DNA of 6,677 nt from Candidatus Sulfopaludibacter sp. SbA3 (GTDB taxonomy: Bacteria > Acidobacteriota > Terriglobia > Bryobacterales > Bryobacteraceae), in assembly GCA_945900935.1 (NCBI GenBank), contig CAMDKT010000336.1, positions 1 through 6,677 on the forward strand, in the 5' to 3' direction. The position numbers and the translations under genes are program-made. Below the pieces are notes generated by a model. That model had not been told where the DNA came from, ran no database searches, and was given only the letters and a program-made list of their open reading frames with translations. Positions 1 to 6,643 of this stretch are shown here, piece after piece. How positions within the stretch are numbered: position 1 is the stretch's first letter; each line of letters opens with the position of its first letter.

Positions 1-1
1 C

Positions 2-2602
2 GCGCAGATCGAAGCCCTCCCTCTGAACTCCCGCGACTTCCAACAACTGGTTGGCCTCCAAGCCGGGGTTCAGGCTACCCCCGGCTCAGCCGTGGGAGGG
101 CGCGGCGGGATCGAGTTCAACGGATCGCCGGCGTTTGGGAACAACCTTCTGATGGACGGCGTGGACATGAGCTTCATCGAGAACAACTCAGCAGCGGGCG
201 ATCAGGCTGCGGGAGCGGGCGACACCGGCTCGCTGATCAACACCGTGAGCGTCGAGGCCATTGAGGAGTTCAAGGTAGCCACCAACGCCTATTCGGCGGA
301 GTACGGGCGCGCGCTGGGAGGTGTTTTGAATTTGACCACCAAGAGCGGAGGCAACCAGTTTCATGGCACGCTGTTCGAGTTCTTCCGCAACGACAAGCTC
401 GACGCCAACGCCTTCTTCTCCAACATGGCGGGCTTGGCGCGGCCCCCCCTGCGCTGGAACCAGTTCGGCGGCAACATCAGCGGCCCCATCCGGCGCAACC
501 GCATCTTCTTCTTCCAGAACTACGAAGGTGCGGCGGTGCGCCGGACAGTGACGATTACCGGCAACGTGCCCACTCCGGCGCTGATGGCGCGGGTGACGCC
601 GGCGATCCGCGGGAACCTGACTGATTTCCCCTCCGACTTCACGCCCACCAGCAACATCTACCTGGGATTGCACCGGCGCAATGACGCGCGCACGTCCGAC
701 GAGCACACCATTCGTTCGCGCGGCGATATCCACTTCGTGAAGCATCGTTTGGCCATGCGTTACAACAAGAACTACCAGGACGCGAGCACGCCGAACCTGC
801 CGCGGAACGCCGCCCGGCTGGTGTTTCCGATGCGCGGAGACAGCGCCATGCTCCAGGATAGCTGGACAGTAACGCCCACCCTGTTCAACGAGTTCCGCGC
901 CGGGTTCAACCGTGTGGACATCAACCGCTCCTTCCCGGGAGCCGATGCGCTGCCCGGATACATCAGCGTGACGGGAGCCGGGCTCTCCAACCGCAGGGCC
1001 AACAACATCTGGTGGATCAACACGAGTATTTCGCTGGTGGACAACGTGAGCTGGACGCGCGACCGGCATTCCTTCAAGGCGGGGTTCGAAGTGCGCAAGA
1101 TCAACAGCACCCACCGGCAGGGGGGCCGTCCAGTGCACCAGTACACGACGCTGGACGACCTGATCGCCGACAAGCCCAATAGCGTGCAGTTGTTCTTCGG
1201 CAATCCGGGCCGCCCGCTGGACACGTGGACGACAGCGTTTTTCCTGCAGGACGAGTGGCGCGTCAGCCGCACCCTGCAAGTGAACCTGGGGGCTCGCTAC
1301 GAGTACTACACGCCCCTGGTGGGGGCCTTCAACATCAAGGGCTCGGACCCCTACGGTCCGTTCGGCACCAACAAGGAGGGCATTTACCAGACCGACCGCA
1401 ACAACCTCGCGCCGCGCCTCGGCGTGGTGTGGGATCCGGGTGGGAAACAGCGTTTTGTCGTGCGCGCAGGCGGCGGCATCACCTACATGCCCCCGGTGAT
1501 TCAGTGGTACGCCGACATGAGCTTCATCGACCCGCTCCTGCCGCTGAACACGAACCTGGCGCCGAGCGACGTACCGCCGGGCACGTTCTACGGTTTCCCG
1601 TTTCCGTACCAGTTCGCGGACCGGATCATCGCCAACCGGGACCTGCTGCCAAAGGCGGTGCTGCTGGGACGGCAGATCTCCGACTTCAACCGCCGCGACG
1701 AGTACGCCGGGCAGTGGAATCTCTCGCTCCAGTTCGCGGCCACACGCTCGCTGGCCATCCAGGGGTCGTACGTCGGTAGCCGCGCCGTCAATCTGTGGGC
1801 GGCGCGCGAGGTGAACAAGTTCGACGCCGCGGGCCGGCGGCAGCGTCCCGACATCGGCGACGTCATCTACCGCGAAAACGCCGGGCGCTCGACCTATCAC
1901 GCGTTTCAGTTCTCCGCCAATCAGCGGCTGGCACGAGGGCTGACGGCGGCTGTGTACTACACGTTCAGCAAGACCCTGTCTTATCATTCCATCGACACCA
2001 CGCTCGGCAGCCAGGACAGCCAGATGCAAGACCCGTTCAACATCGCCGGATCATATGGCCCCAAGGTGGGGGACGTCAATCATCTCTTCACCTCGACATG
2101 GTCGTATTCGTTGCCGTTTGAACCACGAAACGGCTGGATGAAAGCGCTCGGCGGCTGGAAGGTGCAGGCCATTATGGGCGGGCGGTCCGGGGTGCCGGGG
2201 AATCCGCTTTCGGGCCTCGATTTCGTCGGCAACCGCCGGCCGGCAGGGCAGCGGCCCGACTACATAGCGGGATTGCAGGTCTACATCCGGGACAAGGCAA
2301 CCCAGACGTGGTTCAACAAGGCCATCTTTGACAACGCCGGGCCGCAGCGCGAGAAGCGTTTCGGCAACGCCGGGTATAACATTCTGCGCGGGCCGGGGGC
2401 GTTCACCTTCGACGCCGCGCTGCACAAATCGTTCCGCGTTGCCGAGCGGCACGAGTTTACATTCCGTGCTGAGGCCTTTAACTTCTTCAACCACATGGTG
2501 CTGGGGAATCCGGTGACGACGGTGACGAACCCGAATTTCGGAAGAATCCTCGGAGGGTCTGTAGGCCGTAACGTGCAACTCGCGCTCAAGTACCGTTTCT
2601 GA
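2..2602 (+). CDS. Oar-like TonB-dependent outer-membrane receptor, C-terminal part (5' end outside window)
   Basis: TonB-dependent transporter of the Oar/SusC-like type common in Acidobacteriota, probably importing large substrates such as oligosaccharides across the outer membrane with energy from TonB-ExbBD. The frame is open from base 2; the first in-frame start candidate (GTG at 92) is internal, because receptor-like sequence precedes it (LPLNSRDFQQLVGLQAGV, nt 17-70). About 866 residues are visible. Plug-domain signatures follow in order: LMDGVD (near nt 149-166), VEAIEEFKV (nt 251-277), YSAEYGRALGG and LTTKSGGNQFHG (nt 290-366), then GPIRRNRIFFFQNYEG (near 482-529). The rest is Tyr/Phe/Arg/Asn-rich beta-barrel sequence ending in LALKYRF, with the terminal Phe expected of an outer-membrane barrel. 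The missing N-terminus would normally hold a signal peptide and a carboxypeptidase-regulatory-like domain. No frameshift is visible. No SusD-like lipoprotein follows; a glycoside-hydrolase-like gene starts 12 bp later. The substrate is unknown; family assignment is firm. Confidence 0.93.
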   Translation, partial: AQIEALPLNSRDFQQLVGLQAGVQATPGSAVGGRGGIEFNGSPAFGNNLLMDGVDMSFIENNSAAGDQAAGAGDTGSLINTVSVEAIEEFKVATNAYSAEYGRALGGVLNLTTKSGGNQFHGTLFEFFRNDKLDANAFFSNMAGLARPPLRWNQFGGNISGPIRRNRIFFFQNYEGAAVRRTVTITGNVPTPALMARVTPAIRGNLTDFPSDFTPTSNIYLGLHRRNDARTSDEHTIRSRGDIHFVKHRLAMRYNKNYQDASTPNLPRNAARLVFPMRGDSAMLQDSWTVTPTLFNEFRAGFNRVDINRSFPGADALPGYISVTGAGLSNRRANNIWWINTSISLVDNVSWTRDRHSFKAGFEVRKINSTHRQGGRPVHQYTTLDDLIADKPNSVQLFFGNPGRPLDTWTTAFFLQDEWRVSRTLQVNLGARYEYYTPLVGAFNIKGSDPYGPFGTNKEGIYQTDRNNLAPRLGVVWDPGGKQRFVVRAGGGITYMPPVIQWYADMSFIDPLLPLNTNLAPSDVPPGTFYGFPFPYQFADRIIANRDLLPKAVLLGRQISDFNRRDEYAGQWNLSLQFAATRSLAIQGSYVGSRAVNLWAAREVNKFDAAGRRQRPDIGDVIYRENAGRSTYHAFQFSANQRLARGLTAAVYYTFSKTLSYHSIDTTLGSQDSQMQDPFNIAGSYGPKVGDVNHLFTSTWSYSLPFEPRNGWMKALGGWKVQAIMGGRSGVPGNPLSGLDFVGNRRPAGQRPDYIAGLQVYIRDKATQTWFNKAIFDNAGPQREKRFGNAGYNILRGPGAFTFDAALHKSFRVAERHEFTFRAEAFNFFNHMVLGNPVTTVTNPNFGRILGGSVGRNVQLALKYRF

Positions 2603-2614
2603 CAGGGGGGTCCT

Positions 2615-3814
2615 ATGCAACGCCGTTCGTTTCTGGAAATGCCGCTCGCCGCGGCCGACGCCGCGTGGAAGACAAAGCGCAAACAGGCCGCCAGCCGGCG
2701 GCGCCGCATCATCTTCAACAACGACGGAGGCGATTTCTATCTCGGGAAGAACGATGGCACGGCGGCGGCACTGCTGGCCAACCGCACCACGCCCCTCCTC
2801 GGATCGCAGGTCGACTCGATTTTCTATTGCACCGGAGGTTTCAACATCTACACACACCGCAGCCCGGACACCGAATTCTGGATGCTCTACGAGAGGGGCG
2901 AAAAGACTCTACTGCCCGAGATCCTCGCGAGCGGCACCGACCCCCTCCAGATCATGACCGGCTTTTGCCGCAAGCACGGAATCGAGATCTTCTGGACCAT
3001 GCGGATGAACGACACCCACGACTCCTCGCTGCCTCCCTTGCTCACCAAGTGGAAGCAGGAGCGCCCGCATCTGATGATGGGCAAGAAGGGAGACACTTTC
3101 CCGTACGTGGGATCGCGCTGGTCCACCCTGGACTGGGAACAGGAGGAGGTGCGGGAAAAGGCCTTCCGTATCCTGCGCGACGTCGCCGAGCGCTACGACG
3201 TGGACGGTCTGGAACTGGACTTTTTTCGCCACCCGGCCTACTTCCGTCCTCAAATGATGGGGGAAACGGTGACGCAGCGGCAGTGTGACCTGATGACGGC
3301 GTTCGTGGCGCGGGTGCGCGAGATGGCCGATACCGTCGGCCGGCGGAAGAACAAGCCGCTGCTGCTATCGGTGCGCGTGCCGGACTCGGTGGGGTTTGCC
3401 CGCGCTATCGGACTGGACCTCCCCGCGTGGCTGAAGCAGGACTTGGTAGACATGCTGGTGGGAAGCTGTTACTTCCACCTGGAACCGTGGGAGAGCTTTG
3501 TCGCACTCGGGCGGAAGTACGGCGTCAAGGTCTATGCCTGTCTGAGCGGATCGCGCCTCCCAGACCCCACGCCTGCTGAGGAACTCTACGTCGCACAGGC
3601 CAACTTCGAGGTGTGGCGAGGCGAGGGCCTGACGGCCTGGAAGGCGGGTGTGGACGGCATCTACGCTTTCAACCGCTTCAACCCCCGCGACCCGCTCTTC
3701 CGCGAGTTGGGCGATCCCGCCATTCTCGAGAGACTGCCGCGCGTCTACAAGCCGAACCCGGGCAAGGTCGGCCGCTGGCTGAAGGACGGCGAGCGGTTCA
3801 TCAAACTGGTATAG
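2615..3814 (+). CDS. Glycoside-hydrolase-like TIM-barrel protein (putative family-10-type glycosidase-like, function unproven)
   Basis: A 399-residue protein resembling the glycosidase-like TIM-barrel proteins often found in Acidobacteriota and Planctomycetota. Visible marks are a first-strand motif RIIFNNDGGD (residues 31-40), GIEIFWTMRMNDTHD (122-136), VDGLELDFFRHP (196-207, a barrel strand with acidic E200 and D202 that could be catalytic or metal/substrate binding), LLLSVRVPDS (249-258), GVKVYACLSG (303-312) and AGVDGIYAFNRFN (344-356). The catalytic pair is not established. The ATG follows AGGGGGG (2604-2610) with 4 nt spacing, which supports this start. The N-terminus MQRRSFLEMPLAAADAA has a twin-arginine motif, but its hydrophobic stretch is short and broken by D15 and is followed by a very basic segment (residues 19-31), so Tat export is doubtful. 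The gene lies 12 bp after the receptor, suggesting one transcript and a role on the same imported glycan. Its last 14 bp overlap the end of the opposing aldolase gene. The barrel fold is fairly sure; the enzyme activity is inference. Confidence 0.8.
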   Translation: MQRRSFLEMPLAAADAAWKTKRKQAASRRRRIIFNNDGGDFYLGKNDGTAAALLANRTTPLLGSQVDSIFYCTGGFNIYTHRSPDTEFWMLYERGEKTLLPEILASGTDPLQIMTGFCRKHGIEIFWTMRMNDTHDSSLPPLLTKWKQERPHLMMGKKGDTFPYVGSRWSTLDWEQEEVREKAFRILRDVAERYDVDGLELDFFRHPAYFRPQMMGETVTQRQCDLMTAFVARVREMADTVGRRKNKPLLLSVRVPDSVGFARAIGLDLPAWLKQDLVDMLVGSCYFHLEPWESFVALGRKYGVKVYACLSGSRLPDPTPAEELYVAQANFEVWRGEGLTAWKAGVDGIYAFNRFNPRDPLFRELGDPAILERLPRVYKPNPGKVGRWLKDGERFIKLV

Positions 3815-4727
3815 CGGCCGAGGCGGGCAGCAGTGAGTGCTCTTCGAGCAACATGCCGATTGCCGCCATTTCCGATTCGTTCGCGCTGCGGTAGGGCGAG
3901 AACACAAACCGCTCGCACAGGCCGAGTTGTTCCAGCCCGGCTTTAATGGCCGCCATCGGACTGAGTCCCAGCCCGTAGATGCGGTGGCAGAACTCGGTGA
4001 GCCCCAGATAGGAGTCCCGCGCGGCGGCCGATTCGCCCTCGCCGAATTTGCGCAGAACCTCCATGCACCAATACGGGACGAGGTTTCCGGGGCCGCCCAT
4101 GATGAACGCGCGGATTCCGAGGCTCATCGCCGGCAGATAGAGGTACTCCCAGCCCGACATCACGAGGAAGTCCGTCCGGTGGCCGACAGCCGCCCAGATG
4201 CGCTGCAGGTTCTCCTGGGTGGATGTCTCTTTGATGCCCGCCACCAGCGGGTGCTCGGCCAGTTCGGCGACGGTTTCGAAAGTGAGCTGGTTGTTCACCA
4301 GCGGGCAGTTGTAGGCGATGACGGGCGCGCCGCCCTCTTCTGCTAGCCGGACATAGAAGTCCCGGATCTCGGCCTGCGAGAGCCGGAACCAATGGGGCGG
4401 AGTGAGCAGAACGTAGTCCGCTCCCTCGGCGCGCGCGTCGGCAATGTAGTCGAGCGCGGTCTCGGTGCGCGTGGCGAACACGCCCGCGATCAGCGGTACG
4501 CGGCCGCCAACAGCCTCACGCGCAGTCTCGATGATGCGCCTGCGCTCCCGGCGATCGAAAGCGGAATACTCGCCCGCCACGCCGAGGACGAACGCGCCAC
4601 TGACGCCCGCATCGAGAATGAACCCGATGAGGCGACGGTAGGCCGTGGGGTCGAACTGGCCTTTGGAGTCAAGAGGAGTCGCGATGGCGGGCGTGAGCCC
4701 GTACAGCTTTGTTAGGTCGATTGTCAT
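3801..4727 (-). CDS. DapA/NanA-superfamily class I aldolase or hydro-lyase (dihydrodipicolinate synthase family protein)
   Basis: Cytoplasmic (beta/alpha)8 Schiff-base enzyme of 308 residues, close to the usual ~300. The reading frame is open further upstream to 5105, but that part is antisense shadow inside the symporter gene. The true start is the ATG at 4727, where family homology begins (MTIDLTKLYGLTPAIATPLD) and a GAGGT ribosome site sits 6 nt upstream. The Schiff-base lysine is K166 in GIKETS, and the catalytic tyrosine is Y139 in AYNCP. The carboxylate-binding loop reads GVAGE (49-53) instead of the common G[ST]TGE. The Arg that follows the YNxP motif in true DapA (R138 in E. coli) is replaced (CPLVNN), so lysine biosynthesis is unlikely. 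More likely roles are N-acetylneuraminate lyase-like, keto-deoxy-sugar-acid aldolase or dehydratase, or hydroxyproline-pathway deaminase chemistry. It is translationally coupled to the symporter through an ATGA overlap (4724-4727), which suggests that it acts on what the symporter imports. Family certain, substrate unknown. Confidence 0.9.
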   Translation of the reverse strand: MTIDLTKLYGLTPAIATPLDSKGQFDPTAYRRLIGFILDAGVSGAFVLGVAGEYSAFDRRERRRIIETAREAVGGRVPLIAGVFATRTETALDYIADARAEGADYVLLTPPHWFRLSQAEIRDFYVRLAEEGGAPVIAYNCPLVNNQLTFETVAELAEHPLVAGIKETSTQENLQRIWAAVGHRTDFLVMSGWEYLYLPAMSLGIRAFIMGGPGNLVPYWCMEVLRKFGEGESAAARDSYLGLTEFCHRIYGLGLSPMAAIKAGLEQLGLCERFVFSPYRSANESEMAAIGMLLEEHSLLPASAAIPV

Positions 4728-6244
4728 GCCTGTACCTCGATTTTGCGGATCTCCTGGTAGTCGGAGCGGGCGCGCAGGGGCGCCCCGAGAAAGCGGCTCA
4801 CCGCCTCGCCGACGGCGATCGTGGCGCCTGCTCCCACCGTTCCGTACCAGAAGAGGCCTACATTTGTTCCGAATGCAACCCAAGTCACCAGCGCCATGCC
4901 CGCGGCGGCGCCGGCCAGCGCGCCGGCGCCGCTCGCCCGGCGAGAGAAGATCGCCAGCAGGAACAGCCCCAGCATCACGCCTCCCACATACCCCTGGATC
5001 TTGGCAAAGGCGGTGGCCAATGTGCCCAGTTTGCCCGCGTACAGCGCACCCACCGTAGTCACTGCTCCCCACGCGATGGTGGCTACCCTGGCCGCAACAA
5101 CGCATTCCCGATCGCTGGCGCCCGGCCGGAACAGCCGCTGATGGAAATCCACCACGGTGCAGGTGGCGAGCGAATTGATACCCGCGCTCATCACCCCCAT
5201 GGAAGCCGCGAAGACCCCGCCCACCAGCAGCGCGGCTACACTGCGCGGCAGCTCAAGGCGAGTGAAGTGCCCGAGTACGTCGTCAGGGCCGGGCAGGGCC
5301 GCGCGCAGCGCCGGATTCTGCTGATAGAACGCGAAAAGGAACACGCCCAGCGCCAGCAGCACGAGATTGGTCGGCAGCACCAGCACCGAAACGGCTCGCA
5401 GCGACCGCGCACATTCGCTCTCTGCTTTGGCGGTGAAGTAGCGCTGAAGCACCGCCTGGTCGGTCCCCAGTGTGGCGAGCGCCATCACCGTGCCGCCCAG
5501 CAGCGTGGGCCACAGCGCCGTCTCCACGTTTAGCCCCGGCGAGAGGTCGACAATGCGCCACTTGCCGGCTTCCGCCCCGATCTGCCAAACCGCCGCCAAC
5601 CCTCCTTGAACGCGGGCCGTGGTTTCAAAGAAGACCACCGCGATGCCGCCGAACACGATCGAGAACTGCAGCACGTCCGTCCAGATCACGGCCCGGATCC
5701 CGCCGAGCGTGGTGTAGGCGACTGTGATGCAACCCATCAACAGGATGGCGCCGGGCTTGCTCAGGCCGGTGATCTGACTGAGCAGCGTGGCGGGAGCGTA
5801 AATGGCGATGGCGACGTGAGCGCCCCGGACGAACAGGAATAGGAAGCTGGTGAGGGTCCGTACCCGCACGTCGAAGCGGCGTTCCAGGTACTCGTAAGCG
5901 CTGTAAAGCCGCAGGCGGCAATAAAAAGGCAGGAAGATCGCGATGATGAGCCAGGCCGCCACGCTGTAGCTGGCTGCGTACCAGAAGATGCTCAGGTCGC
6001 GCGCGAACGCATAGCCTGGATTCCCGAGAATGGTGATGGCGCTCGTATCCGAAGCCAGAATGGAGATCGAAACGGGTAGCCAGCTCATCGACCTGCTGCC
6101 CGCGAAGTACTCGGCGAGCCGGGAATCGCGGCGGTAAAAGCGCGCCCCGATCGCCAGCAAAGCAGCGAAATAAGCGGCCAGAAGCAGGTATTCGAATGTT
6201 CCGAACAATGGCACCTCTGCGAACAGAAAAGAGAATTCTAACAC
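4724..6244 (-). CDS. Sodium:solute symporter family (SSS, TC 2.A.21) inner-membrane transporter
   Basis: A 506-residue integral membrane protein of the SSS/SLC5 family, which uses the LeuT fold to couple solute uptake to an ion gradient. About 13 hydrophobic segments are visible (roughly residues 14-34, 53-75, 84-108, 131-155, 163-181, 186-206, 243-262, 284-306, 333-362, 382-402, 408-431, 438-459, 463-483). Family marks are ILASDTSAITILGNPGYAF (62-80, first core helix), AYTTLGGIRAVIWTDVLQF (176-194, the SSS signature), ATLGTDQAVLQRYF (257-270) and a MSAGINSLAT helix (352-361). By eye, the Ser/Thr pair that binds Na+ at site Na2 is replaced by G350-V351. The start is GTG at 6244: an in-frame stop lies 14 codons upstream, and only GTG (codon 11) or TTG alternatives follow. 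The G-rich stretch before it is a weak ribosome site, so the start is uncertain by about ten codons. Coupled to the downstream aldolase, it probably imports that enzyme's substrate, perhaps an acid sugar such as sialic acid or a sugar acid; this is inference. Confidence 0.92.
   Translation of the reverse strand: MLEFSFLFAEVPLFGTFEYLLLAAYFAALLAIGARFYRRDSRLAEYFAGSRSMSWLPVSISILASDTSAITILGNPGYAFARDLSIFWYAASYSVAAWLIIAIFLPFYCRLRLYSAYEYLERRFDVRVRTLTSFLFLFVRGAHVAIAIYAPATLLSQITGLSKPGAILLMGCITVAYTTLGGIRAVIWTDVLQFSIVFGGIAVVFFETTARVQGGLAAVWQIGAEAGKWRIVDLSPGLNVETALWPTLLGGTVMALATLGTDQAVLQRYFTAKAESECARSLRAVSVLVLPTNLVLLALGVFLFAFYQQNPALRAALPGPDDVLGHFTRLELPRSVAALLVGGVFAASMGVMSAGINSLATCTVVDFHQRLFRPGASDRECVVAARVATIAWGAVTTVGALYAGKLGTLATAFAKIQGYVGGVMLGLFLLAIFSRRASGAGALAGAAAGMALVTWVAFGTNVGLFWYGTVGAGATIAVGEAVSRFLGAPLRARSDYQEIRKIEVQA
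4734..4738 (-). promoter_or_regulatory. Ribosome binding site of the aldolase gene (GAGGT)
   Basis: On the minus strand GAGGT lies 6 nt upstream of the ATG at 4727, inside the last codons of the symporter gene. It decides the aldolase start: the frame stays open for another 126 codons upstream without family-like sequence. Together with the ATGA stop/start overlap it indicates translational coupling. Confidence 0.6.
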
Positions 6245-6449
6245 CCCGGGCCGCCCGTACTTTGTGCGTTCGATTGTCTGAAACCGTCAATTGCGGACGG
6301 CGTGTGCGGTCCGAGGAAACCGGTTCGGGAATGAAGCCAGCCGATGGTCACCTTGGCACTTTGCAGATGATCTGGCGTGAACTTCATGATATTCGGCGTA
6401 CGCGCCATGGCACGAGACTCTTAAAAAACGGGGTGACACGATAGACGAA

Positions 6450-6463
6450 GGTCGGCGCCGACC
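6450..6463. repeat. Perfect 14-bp palindrome, possible operator
   Basis: GGTCGGCGCCGACC reads the same on both strands. It lies about 206 bp upstream of the symporter start in the gene-poor region, where a dimeric regulator could bind. A run of six T on the minus strand (6422-6427) lies about 22 nt beyond it, too far away to make an intrinsic terminator. The symmetry is a direct observation; the operator role is inference, since GC-rich DNA produces such sites by chance now and then. Confidence 0.35.
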
Positions 6464-6481
6464 GAGTTTGGCATATCGATC

Positions 6482-6643
6482 TTACGCCGCGATATTCACG
6501 GCCGATTCAGAATCTGCCTTCGGACTGCCGTTCTCGGAAACCTCATCTTGAGGTCTGATCGGGCGGGATTCAGGGCCTTTTGGGTTTCTTGAGGGAGAGC
6601 CTTTGGACTTCACTCGCCCCGCGTCGTCGGCTGTCAAGGCCTC
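6482..6643 (-). pseudogene. Possible C-terminal remnant of an unrecognised gene
   Basis: Between in-frame stops at 6644-6646 and 6482-6484 there are 53 open codons on the minus strand. They encode a hydrophilic, Pro/Ser/Lys/Asp-rich sequence (for example SKGSPSRNPKGPESRPIR, then a tail ending ESAVNIAA) that resembles the disordered tail of a longer protein. Only TTG or GTG starts exist within it. The DNA further upstream (6634-6675) is open in another minus frame, ending AAAAEKRGKRP and a stop, so a frameshifted gene tail entering from the right edge is possible. No domain is recognised. It may equally be chance. Confidence 0.15.

Noticed and set aside
188..2029. 613-codon open frame on the minus strand
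   Set aside because: It lies wholly antisense to the receptor gene, whose protein is clearly recognisable. The translation is rich in Arg/Val/His/Gln without family motifs, as expected from an antisense frame of GC-rich codons.
4728..5105. N-terminal extension of the aldolase frame
   Set aside because: It would overlap the symporter gene in another frame by over 370 bp and encodes Arg/Gly-rich sequence. Family homology and the GAGGT ribosome site both place the start at 4727.
4709..5533. 274-codon plus-strand frame inside the symporter region
   Set aside because: It is the antisense shadow of the symporter. Its translation is hydrophilic, rich in His/Gln/Arg, and matches no known domain.
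6238..6408. 56-codon minus-strand frame starting ATG at 6408 (MARTPNIMKFTP...)
   Set aside because: No good ribosome site, no recognised family, and it ends 7 bp inside the symporter start. It is most likely chance, although a leader peptide cannot be excluded.
6196..6444. 82-codon plus-strand frame crossing the symporter start
   Set aside because: It overlaps the symporter 5' end antisense, has no ribosome site, and its composition is not protein-like.
6422..6463. Palindrome plus T6 on the minus strand read as an intrinsic terminator
   Set aside because: About 22 nt separate the stem from the T-run, whereas an intrinsic terminator needs them adjacent.
6632..6637. Perfect TTGACA -35 hexamer on the minus strand
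   Set aside because: No TATAAT-like hexamer lies 16-18 bp downstream (AGTGAA is found there), so it is not supported as a promoter.
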